From a bacterium (GTDB taxonomy: Bacteria > Bacillota_A > Clostridia > Lachnospirales > Lachnospiraceae), in contig SFQZ01000150.1 of NCBI GenBank assembly GCA_004562915.1, positions 1-5,282 of the forward strand: 5,282 nucleotides of DNA, given 5' to 3'. Below are positions 1 through 4,778 of this stretch, piece after piece. Every line of letters starts with the position of its first letter. Within the stretch, counting starts at the first letter, position 1. Under the pieces are notes generated by a model. The model saw only the letters and a list, made by a program, of their open reading frames with translations, was not told the DNA's origin and searched no databases. Made by a program: the position numbers and the translations under genes.

Positions 1-1568
1 ATATTGCAGATAATGCTACGGCAAACAATATTACAGTAATAAATGATACTACAAACTATGGTACAGCTAAAATTGAAGGAAGCAATTTGATTTATACACC
101 GGAAAAAGTATTAGGTGGTACTGATGTGGTTTCTGTGAAATGTTTTGACGAAACGATTCGTATCGGTTTTATTCCAGCAACAACAGTGTATTATGAAGAA
201 GATTTTGCAGATTTGAATGGCTTTGAAAAAATAGGGAATGCATTAAATACTACTCAGGCTAAACAAATTGCAGGTAAAAGTTCCGATGAATATGGATATG
301 ATGCGGTTTATGCAGATGATGCAGCAGGTGCATCTAATGGCACATATGCAGTCAGTGCTAAAAAAGGAGATACAGCACAGTTTGGTTTTACAGGTACAGG
401 AGTAGATCTTTATATAAATAGTGCAGAAGATACAGGAAATATAGCTGTACAAGTGCGAGATGCAGATAATAAGCTTGTAAAAGTTGCCACAGTACAGACT
501 ACATCAAATAGCACAATTGCCGGTGGTTATAGTGATAAGGATGAGGCAAACCTAGTTGCCGTTTCCGTTACAGGTTTGACTTATGGAAGTTATACAGTAA
601 AGATAACAACTACTAGTGCAGACAATACGGAAGTTATTTTTGATGGATTCCGCGTATATGGAACTCTTAAAGATCAAAATAATGAAAATTATGTAGATGA
701 TTTAGAAGATAATCCGACATATATAGAATTAAGAGATTATGTTTTGACGGCGATGGATATTAGTGTAACAGATACTTCGGCTGACATATATGCACAAGTT
801 CGCAAAGAAACAACAGGTGAATTGACTAGTGTTGAATTAAATAGGAATACTGCTTATAGTGGCAAAGATTTATTGGACAATGGACCAAAGAATGAGTTAT
901 TCTTGCTTCCGAAAGAATCTGTAGTGTTTGCAATTTCAACGAATCGAGAAGTGCAGATTGGTCTAAAAGCACCTGTTGCTACAACCTCTTATAAAGTAAA
1001 TGATAAAGATGCTCGGATTGAAACAAGTACAGATATGTTCTATACAATTGCGGAGAAAAAAGAAGCTACTTTAAACCAGACCTTTACAATAACAAACACA
1101 GGAGAAAGTCTTCTGTCTATTACAAAGATTAAGGTTTGTGATGATCCAGAAGCAACGTTGAGTGAATTGACGGAAGAAGATATTGAAACAGCTTTAAATT
1201 ATCTGAATGGTACAGAAGAGCCGTCTGAGCCGGAAGTTGCTTACGCGGATGCAACTCTTAATATTACGGTAAACGATGCAGATGGTAATGAGCTTGCGTC
1301 TACATCTCTTGTTGCTAATGGTATCAAAGGAGAGACTAACACATTTGTTGCAGATGATATTAAGTCTGCAGTGGAGGGACTTGAACTTCCAGAAGGTTAC
1401 AAATTAGATGAGGCTTCTTATAGCGATAAAGAAGTAGTTTATGGCGAAAGTGACAGCGTAACATTTACTGCGTCAAAAGAAGCAACAGAGCCGGAATCAA
1501 CAAGTATTTTAGATAAGATTATTAGTTCTATCATAAAAATATTTGGAAAGATATTCGGTCGTGGCTAA
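1..1568 (+). CDS. C-terminal part of a large modular secreted/surface protein (5' end outside window)
   Basis: The reading frame is open from base 3 to the TAA at 1566-1568, giving 521 visible residues; the true start lies upstream. Residues 1 to about 55 look like the end of an Ig/cadherin-like repeat. About 60-220 form a beta-rich module with FTGTGVDLY (129-137) and FDGFRVYG (213-220), resembling the galactose-binding/CBM-like jelly rolls of clostridial surface proteins and glycoside hydrolases. A second beta-rich region (about 225-380) is followed by an acidic Pro/Glu linker (TEEPSEPEVA, 404-413) and a small MucBP/Ig-like domain (about 416-492). The protein ends in an amphipathic helix (502-518) and Gly-Arg-Gly. 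I see no LPXTG sorting signal, dockerin or S-layer repeat in the visible part. A terminator follows at once, so this is the last gene of its unit. Base composition is more AT-rich than in the IS. Extracellular location and carbohydrate or host-surface binding are inferences; the exact function is unknown. Confidence 0.85.
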   Translation, partial: IADNATANNITVINDTTNYGTAKIEGSNLIYTPEKVLGGTDVVSVKCFDETIRIGFIPATTVYYEEDFADLNGFEKIGNALNTTQAKQIAGKSSDEYGYDAVYADDAAGASNGTYAVSAKKGDTAQFGFTGTGVDLYINSAEDTGNIAVQVRDADNKLVKVATVQTTSNSTIAGGYSDKDEANLVAVSVTGLTYGSYTVKITTTSADNTEVIFDGFRVYGTLKDQNNENYVDDLEDNPTYIELRDYVLTAMDISVTDTSADIYAQVRKETTGELTSVELNRNTAYSGKDLLDNGPKNELFLLPKESVVFAISTNREVQIGLKAPVATTSYKVNDKDARIETSTDMFYTIAEKKEATLNQTFTITNTGESLLSITKIKVCDDPEATLSELTEEDIETALNYLNGTEEPSEPEVAYADATLNITVNDADGNELASTSLVANGIKGETNTFVADDIKSAVEGLELPEGYKLDEASYSDKEVVYGESDSVTFTASKEATEPESTSILDKIISSIIKIFGKIFGRG

Positions 1569-1627
1569 TATTTTAAAGCTATAAAAGATTCTATGTAAAA
1601 AGGGATATTTAAACTTATAGCAATATT

Positions 1628-1671
1628 GGGGGTAGTGTACATCTAAAAAGGTGTATACTACCCTTGTTTTG
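1628..1671 (+). terminator. Intrinsic terminator of the surface-protein gene
   Basis: Arms 1630-1643 (GGGTAGTGTACATC) and 1650-1663 (GGTGTATACTACCC) pair over 14 positions, two of them G-U wobbles in the plus-strand RNA, around a 6-nt loop (TAAAAA). The tract TTGTTTTG follows. It starts about 60 bases after the stop codon at 1568. The T run is interrupted by one G, but the stem is strong. It should insulate the surface-protein gene from what lies downstream. Confidence 0.85.
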
Positions 1672-1714
1672 TAGTGATTCCTGTCAGTATTATTGCTTTG
1701 TAATTATTTCGTTA

Positions 1715-1720
1715 TTGCCT
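1715..1720 (+). promoter_or_regulatory. Candidate -35 of the downstream rpn-like gene, displaced by the IS
   Basis: TTGCCT matches the sigma-A -35 consensus at 4 of 6 positions. When the IS and one copy of the 8-bp duplication are removed, it lies 18 nt upstream of the extended -10 at 4604-4612. It now stands almost 2.9 kb from that -10. The evidence is the reconstructed spacing and the motif match only. Confidence 0.4.
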
Positions 1721-1725
1721 CAATC
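1718..1725. repeat. Target-site duplication, left copy
   Basis: CCTCAATC directly abuts the left end of the IS66 element and is repeated exactly at 4586-4593 against its right end. An 8-bp duplication is the typical size for the IS66 family. Confidence 0.95.
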
Positions 1726-1750
1726 GTAAACGGTAGATTCCAAGTACCTT
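1726..1750. repeat. IS66 terminal inverted repeat (IRR, tnpC end)
   Basis: Begins GTAAACGGTAGAT and matches the reverse complement of 4561-4585 at 24 of 25 positions; the single difference is T versus C at the 14th base. The GTAA start is typical of IS66-family ends. Similarity stops sharply after CCAAGTACCTT. Confidence 0.95.
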
Positions 1751-1760
1751 GACAAATATC

Positions 1761-1778
1761 AGGCCGTTTTCACGGCCT
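1761..1778 (-). terminator. Small hairpin just after tnpC, possible weak terminator
   Basis: AGGCCGT (1761-1767) and ACGGCCT (1772-1778) form a perfect 7-bp stem with a 4-nt loop, five bases beyond the tnpC stop codon (1786-1784). On the minus strand the bases after the stem are GATATTTGTC, so there is no true U run. It may help end tnpC transcription or block read-through into the element; either role is an inference. Confidence 0.45.
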
Positions 1779-1783
1779 TTGCA

Positions 1784-3427
1784 TTATTTCTGGTCTGCTC
1801 CTTTGGGCTTCCGTATATATTCCGGCAGTTTTTCTGACCAGGGAAGAAGATCGGCCAGAAAATCCCGGTTTTTATCCTCCGTATGCTGGGGAAGCTCTGT
1901 CAGCAGATGGTTGAAATATTCATACGGTTTCAAATCGTTTGCTTTTGCAGTCTCTGCAATGCTGTAGATAATCGCTGAACTGGTGGCTCCGTTGATCGTG
2001 TCGATCATCTCCCAGTTTTTCTTTCCGATACAGAAACCTCGGATGGCACGCTCGCTGGCATTGTTATCCATCGGCACGTCTCCATCGTTCAGAAATACTT
2101 TCAGATATTTTTCCTGGTTCAGCGCATAAGTGAATGCCTCCCGCAGCTTACCGCTTCCCGGAACTTTATCTGTATTCTGATGAAGGTACGCAAAGAAAGC
2201 ATCCACCAGTGGTTTTACCACTGACTGACGCTGGCGGAGTCTGTCTTCGGAAGACAGCTCTGATAAACGGCCTTCTTCGCGATATATAGCCTGGATCTGC
2301 TTCATGATCAGATAGGACATAGCCTCTTTCCGATGTTCCTTTGGCACAACGGTCTGGGCCTCGTCAAACTTTCTTCTGCAGTGCACCCAGCATCCGGCTA
2401 TGGTCAGGTCTTCCAGTTCTTTCTCGACCGTATGATATACCTGATACCCATCAGTAACGCATATCCCTGCATAATCTTTTAGGAAAGTACGGGGATGTGA
2501 GGCATTACGGGTCTTCTGATATTCATAGAGCACGATCTGTCTGTCCTTGTACATGAAGCCGGTACGGTAGACCCACATATAGCTTTTGCTTCCCGCCGGT
2601 CTGCCATCCCGGTGTACGAGTACCGGTGTCTCATCTGCCTGTATGACATGATAGTCATACATCAGCTGATGAAGGTAGTCATACATGATGCCGAGATATT
2701 CCTCGCCCAGACGGATCATCCAGTTTGCCATGTTCTGGCGGGTGATGGACAGTCCATAACGCTCAAACTCTTTTTCGAGCCGGTACAGCGGCACAGCGTT
2801 CACATATTTTCCGTTCATGATAGCAGCTGCCAGTGACGGAGAAACAAGGCTTCCATGAAGCAGTCCTTTTGGACAGGGTGCTTTGATCATGTGGTCGTCT
2901 GTCTTGCTGGCATAAACTCCGATATGATGCTCATCGATCTCAACCTTTGCAGGTATGAAGCGGTATCTTTTGGCGATAGCATCCGGAAGCTGTTTCCAGC
3001 CGTTTTCTCCAAACTCGGCTGTAAGCTGGTCTGCAGTCAGGTAATGATCGATACGGTTCACTGGAAGTCCTGCTATATCGGCGGTTTTTTTACCGCTCTG
3101 CTTTTTCTTTTTCTCCGGGCGCAGTTCCAGATCTTCCGGTTCAGGGGCATCCAGGTCACAGACCGCTTCTGCTTCATTAAAAAAGACGATCTTCCCATCA
3201 ACTTCCATGAAACAGATCTGTGCTGTGTCAGACATTTTTTCACTTGAACGGCCGAATTGCTTTTTATTGGATAATACGATCTGCTCCATCATAAGCTGCA
3301 TCTTGTCATTTAATGCGGCTGTCTGGCGGGTCAGTTCTTCCACCTGGTCCTGCATTCCCAGGAAAAGCTGTACCAGCAGCGACTTGTCCAGCGTATTCAG
3401 TTGTTCTTCTGTATACTTGAATGTCAT
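1784..3427 (-). CDS. tnpC: IS66-family DDE transposase TnpC
   Basis: This is the catalytic transposase of the element, 547 residues, a usual length for the family. Counting from the chosen start, residues about 15-59 form the leucine-zipper-like N-terminal coiled coil, ending in KKQFGRSSEKM. A basic stretch (KKKKQSGKK) follows near 106. The DDE residues appear to be D265 (ADETPV), D326 (TDGYQVYH) and E459 (DNNASERA), with the conserved GCWVHCRRKF between the last two. The C-terminal IS66 segment (AIIYSIAETAKAND, then PWSEKLPEYI) is present. The zinc-finger region (about 128-184) lacks the usual CxxC pairs. I chose ATG 3427 over ATG 3445: AGGAG lies 9 nt upstream of 3427 and overlaps the codons after 3445. 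It ends with TAA at 1786-1784 inside the left IR. It acts on the IR ends, with TnpA and TnpB as accessory factors. Confidence 0.95.
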   Translation of the reverse strand: MTFKYTEEQLNTLDKSLLVQLFLGMQDQVEELTRQTAALNDKMQLMMEQIVLSNKKQFGRSSEKMSDTAQICFMEVDGKIVFFNEAEAVCDLDAPEPEDLELRPEKKKKQSGKKTADIAGLPVNRIDHYLTADQLTAEFGENGWKQLPDAIAKRYRFIPAKVEIDEHHIGVYASKTDDHMIKAPCPKGLLHGSLVSPSLAAAIMNGKYVNAVPLYRLEKEFERYGLSITRQNMANWMIRLGEEYLGIMYDYLHQLMYDYHVIQADETPVLVHRDGRPAGSKSYMWVYRTGFMYKDRQIVLYEYQKTRNASHPRTFLKDYAGICVTDGYQVYHTVEKELEDLTIAGCWVHCRRKFDEAQTVVPKEHRKEAMSYLIMKQIQAIYREEGRLSELSSEDRLRQRQSVVKPLVDAFFAYLHQNTDKVPGSGKLREAFTYALNQEKYLKVFLNDGDVPMDNNASERAIRGFCIGKKNWEMIDTINGATSSAIIYSIAETAKANDLKPYEYFNHLLTELPQHTEDKNRDFLADLLPWSEKLPEYIRKPKGADQK

Positions 3428-3459
3428 AACCGGAAACTCCTGCATTTTTTCTGGTTATG
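3425..3459 (-). promoter_or_regulatory. Hairpin enclosing the tnpC ribosome binding site and start codon
   Basis: Read on the minus strand, CATAACCAGAAA (3459-3448) can pair with TTTCCGGTTATG (3436-3425): 11 of 12 positions pair, with one C-A mismatch. The 11-nt loop contains the Shine-Dalgarno AGGAG (3441-3437), and the far end of the stem is the ATG start codon (3427-3425). Transcripts that read through from tnpB would carry the whole structure. A transcript from the promoter at 3460-3468 would begin within the left arm and largely lose it. Control of translation is an inference; the pairing is seen directly. Confidence 0.55.
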
Positions 3460-3468
3460 ATTATAACA
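3460..3468 (-). promoter_or_regulatory. Extended -10 promoter element for tnpC
   Basis: The minus strand reads TGTTATAAT, a perfect extended -10 (TGn plus TATAAT). No good -35 is seen 16-18 nt upstream (TGGCGG at 17), but an extended -10 can work without one. Expected start is near 3455-3452, giving a leader of about 25-30 nt before the tnpC ATG. This would let tnpC be expressed independently of tnpA and tnpB. Confidence 0.6.
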
Positions 3469-3521
3469 GATACAGTGTATTACCGCCACTTTCTGCAGAT
3501 GTGGCATTCGTCATAATGACG

Positions 3522-3577
3522 GTGGATAATACAGCTGAAAAGTCATGGCCTTATGACTTTTCAGCTGTGTTATCCAC
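3522..3577. repeat. 25-bp near-perfect palindromic hairpin between tnpB and tnpC
   Basis: Arms 3522-3546 and 3553-3577 are complementary at 24 of 25 positions (T3530/G3569 is the exception) around a 6-base loop GGCCTT. The inner 16 bases, ACAGCTGAAAAGTCAT, pair perfectly; the outer 8, GTGGATAA with TTATCCAC, also pair perfectly. No T run follows on either strand, so it is not a simple terminator. It may form a stable structure in the tnp mRNA or bind a protein as DNA. Another small palindrome, GTCATAATGAC, lies beside it at 3510-3520. Confidence 0.85.
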
Positions 3578-3650
3578 ACAGGAAGTGCATCCCTGCCCCA
3601 ATATAGGAGCAGTATGCACGAAAAAGGCGGCGGCCGTGGATAACTACTCA

Positions 3651-3708
3651 AAAATGCTGAAACTGCAGCTTTCAAGCTGAATCCATAGAAAATAAATTTC
3701 AGCATTTT
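3651..3708 (-). terminator. Hairpin after tnpB, possible attenuator
   Basis: AAAATGCTGAAA (3651-3662) and TTTCAGCATTTT (3697-3708) form a perfect 12-bp stem. The 34-nt interior holds a second small hairpin (CAGCTT/AAGCTG, 3666-3679). On the minus strand the structure begins seven bases after the tnpB stop and its last arm ends in TTTTT (3655-3651), which resembles a terminator tail that is partly inside the stem. The stem is AT-rich, so partial termination that lowers tnpC relative to tnpAB is a plausible but unproven role. Confidence 0.45.
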
Positions 3709-3715
3709 GTACAAC

Positions 3716-4078
3716 TCACATGGCATCCGGCGGATCGGATATTTCCCGGATCGGATGGCGGGCCTGTATCTCCAGTCCCTGCATAAGCATCCGGTACTGT
3801 TCAGGTGAGATCAGTAACGCTTCATCCGCAGACCGCGGCCAGCAAAAAGCACCGCTGTCCAGGCGCTTATACATAAGAAGAAAACCATCGCCTTCCCAGA
3901 GTAAGGCTTTGATCCTGTCACTGCGTCTGCCGCAGAATAGGAACAGAGTATTTTTATCATGCGGATCCAGTTGGAACTGAAAGCGGATGATCCCCGCCAG
4001 TCCATCCACTCCTCTGCGCAGATCCGTATAGCCTGTTGCCAGAAATACTTTTTTGAAACCTGACGCATCATTCAACAT
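3716..4078 (-). CDS. tnpB: IS66 accessory protein TnpB (IS66 Orf2 family)
   Basis: 120 residues, the normal length for IS66 Orf2. The family core is intact: MLNDASGFKKVFLATGYTDL at the N-terminus, then RRGVDGLAG, then LFLFCGRRSDRIKALLWEGD (45-64), then GFLLMYKRL and FCWPR. I chose ATG 4078-4076 because the family starts at this MLND-like sequence and GGAGG lies 9 nt upstream; a longer in-frame ORF to 4150 only adds residues read from inside tnpA. The start overlaps the end of tnpA by 11 nt, so translational coupling is likely. TnpB is needed for transposition of studied IS66 elements, but its biochemical role is not well established. The gene ends in ATG-TGA, directly before the structured spacer that separates it from tnpC. 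Confidence 0.95.
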   Translation of the reverse strand: MLNDASGFKKVFLATGYTDLRRGVDGLAGIIRFQFQLDPHDKNTLFLFCGRRSDRIKALLWEGDGFLLMYKRLDSGAFCWPRSADEALLISPEQYRMLMQGLEIQARHPIREISDPPDAM

Positions 4079-4463
4079 GGGCAATGGCCTCCATGAGGAG
4101 TCTGAGAATATCTGCGGATATACTCGGATATATGTCAACTGAAATCCCATGTGCTCCGTGTAAACGGGCCACGGGTGGATGACTGGCAGAAACCGGTCTG
4201 ACAGGTGTCGTTTCTACTGCCGGAACTGTTGCTGGCGATGTCTGGGAAATCTCAACAAAAGCCGGTGTACTTTCCTGGAGCCGATCCAGGCAGGCTTCGC
4301 GAACTCTGCGGAGCCGATAGTAGTAATTCGCTTTTGTAATGTTGTTTTGACTGCACCAGGTTTGAATATCCATTCCTGCCGGACGATTGTGGCATTCCCG
4401 GATTTGCTCTGCCCACTGGCGCAGTCGTGTCTGCTGTGCGATAATGCTTGTTTGTGTAGTCAT
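4068..4463 (-). CDS. tnpA: IS66 accessory protein TnpA (helix-turn-helix)
   Basis: 131 residues and first gene of the element. The N-terminal half carries a helix-turn-helix-like segment (about 13-55, including MDIQTWCSQNNITKANYYYR) typical of IS66 TnpA, which probably binds DNA. A Pro/Thr/Val-rich linker (about 65-100) leads to a short C-terminal segment with ISVDIYPSISADILRLLMEA, the conserved end of the family. The start ATG at 4463-4461 has AGGAG 8 nt upstream. A hairpin-containing leader and a candidate promoter near the right IR precede it. The last codons (…GAATGA) overlap the tnpB start. The protein is intact and close to usual length. Confidence 0.93.
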   Translation of the reverse strand: MTTQTSIIAQQTRLRQWAEQIRECHNRPAGMDIQTWCSQNNITKANYYYRLRRVREACLDRLQESTPAFVEISQTSPATVPAVETTPVRPVSASHPPVARLHGAHGISVDIYPSISADILRLLMEAIAHVE

Positions 4464-4471
4464 AACTTTTA

Positions 4472-4476
4472 CTCCT
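4472..4476 (-). promoter_or_regulatory. Ribosome binding site of tnpA
   Basis: AGGAG on the minus strand, 8 nt before the ATG at 4463. It supports this start and lies just downstream of the leader hairpin, which leaves it exposed. Confidence 0.8.
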
Positions 4477-4482
4477 ATAGTG

Positions 4483-4515
4483 AGTACAAAAAGTTGAGAC
4501 TTAACTTTTTGTACT
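4483..4515. repeat. 13-bp perfect inverted repeat in the tnpA leader
   Basis: AGTACAAAAAGTT (4483-4495) and AACTTTTTGTACT (4503-4515) are exact reverse complements with a 7-nt spacer (GAGACTT). It lies between the candidate tnpA promoter and the tnpA ribosome binding site, so it would fold in the leader or act as a dyad operator. No free T run follows the 3' arm on the minus strand (CACTATAG), which argues against a normal terminator. A self-regulatory site for TnpA is possible but is a guess. Confidence 0.8.
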
Positions 4516-4533
4516 GCTGTAATATTTATGACT

Positions 4534-4562
4534 ATTATTGCAAGAGCGCATGGCAGAGTGAA
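4534..4562 (-). promoter_or_regulatory. Candidate promoter for tnpAB(C)
   Basis: On the minus strand TTCACT (4562-4557) is followed after 17 nt by AATAAT (4539-4534), preceded by TGC as an extended -10. The -35 matches 4 of 6 and the -10 matches 5 of 6. The -35 overlaps the innermost bases of the inverted repeat, so transposase binding there could repress transcription. The predicted start near 4527 gives a leader of about 64 nt that contains the 13-bp hairpin. Confidence 0.5.
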
Positions 4563-4585
4563 GGTACTTGGGATCTACCGTTTAC
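4561..4585. repeat. IS66 terminal inverted repeat (IRL, tnpA end)
   Basis: Ends …ATCTACCGTTTAC at the element boundary and is the reverse complement of 1726-1750 except at one base. It directly abuts the right copy of the target duplication. Confidence 0.95.
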
Positions 4586-4593
4586 CCTCAATC
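4586..4593. repeat. Target-site duplication, right copy
   Basis: CCTCAATC, identical to 1718-1725, next to the right end of the IS. Together the two copies show that this end is exact and that the flanks were contiguous before insertion. Confidence 0.95.
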
Positions 4594-4603
4594 GAGATAC
4601 ATA

Positions 4604-4612
4604 TGCTATACT
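4604..4612 (+). promoter_or_regulatory. Extended -10 element upstream of the rpn-like gene
   Basis: TGCTATACT is an extended -10 (TGn plus TATACT, 5 of 6). In the rebuilt empty site TTGCCT stands 18 nt upstream. With the IS present the nearest alternative is TTTACC at the IS end, 20 nt upstream, which is a poor spacing. Predicted start is about 4619, giving a leader of about 160 nt before the ATG at 4779. Confidence 0.5.
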
Positions 4613-4630
4613 ATCACCACATCAAAATCT

Positions 4631-4665
4631 CAGACGAAGTCCACATCGGACGATTCTATCGTCTG
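4631..4665 (+). other. Alternative hairpins in the rpn-like gene's leader
   Basis: ATCGTC at 4658-4663 can pair with GACGAT at 4649-4654 (3-nt loop), while TCGTCTG (4659-4665) can pair instead with CAGACGA at 4631-4637. The two foldings exclude each other. The rest of the 185-base gap (4594-4778) holds a direct repeat of ATTCAATTTT (4669-4678 and 4738-4747) and no convincing gene. No riboswitch or RNA family is recognised. Confidence 0.35.
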
Positions 4666-4766
4666 GTCATTCAATTTTAATCATTTTCTGGAGCGCTGTC
4701 TTGGCGGCTCAGATGTTCAAAGGCAGATTCGCCGATTAATTCAATTTTGATGAAAAAACAAAATAC

Positions 4767-4771
4767 GGAGG
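4767..4771 (+). promoter_or_regulatory. Ribosome binding site of the rpn-like gene
   Basis: GGAGG, 7 nt before the ATG at 4779-4781. It fixes the start. Another ATG at 4774 is out of frame and too close. Confidence 0.85.
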
Positions 4772-4778
4772 TAATGCG

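Larger units (their letters stand above)
1726..4585 (-). mobile_element. Complete IS66-family insertion sequence, 2860 bp, with tnpA, tnpB and tnpC
   Basis: The ends are fixed by 25-bp inverted repeats (24/25) flanked by identical 8-bp CCTCAATC duplications. Three intact minus-strand genes have the canonical IS66 order tnpA-tnpB-tnpC. Size, repeat start GTAA, 8-bp duplication and gene content all fit the family. The near-perfect repeats, exact duplication and lack of frameshifts argue for a recent insertion. It is richer in GC than the surface-protein gene to its left. It lies between the terminator of that gene and the start of an rpn-like gene, apparently inside the latter's promoter. It is unusual in having 288 noncoding bases between tnpB and tnpC. 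Confidence 0.97.

Noticed and set aside
87..89. TTG at 87 as the start of the surface-protein gene
   Set aside because: The frame is open to base 3, has no ribosome binding site before 87, and the upstream residues continue the same beta-rich repeat style. The gene is truncated by the window edge.
3428..3445. Upstream ATG (3445) as tnpC start
   Set aside because: The AGGAG that best serves ATG 3427 lies inside the extra codons, and no ribosome binding site precedes 3445.
3521..3644. Replication origin based on DnaA-box-like motifs
   Set aside because: Only three motifs, two tied to one palindrome, within an IS and without an AT-rich unwinding region or dnaA/rep gene. Kept only as a speculative regulatory finding.
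3511..3726. 71-codon minus-strand ORF across the tnpB-tnpC spacer
   Set aside because: Much of it is read through the hairpin arms, it has no ribosome binding site, and its composition does not look like a protein.
4079..4150. N-terminal extension of tnpB to 4150
   Set aside because: The extra residues are read out of frame from tnpA and are not family-like, while GGAGG and the MLND start support 4078.
4509..4538. Outward plus-strand promoter from the IS (TTGTAC, 18 nt, TATTAT) towards rpn
   Set aside because: The -35 matches only 3 of 6 and lies in the dyad arm. Too weak to list as a feature, though it could matter for read-through into rpn.
4179..4739. Plus-strand ORF running from inside tnpA over the right IS end
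   Set aside because: It is antisense to tnpA and crosses the insertion boundary, so it cannot be an ancestral gene.
4568..4750. 60-codon ORF between the IS end and the rpn-like gene
   Set aside because: It starts inside the inverted repeat, lacks a ribosome binding site, and matches nothing I recognise. A remnant of an old gene cannot be fully excluded.
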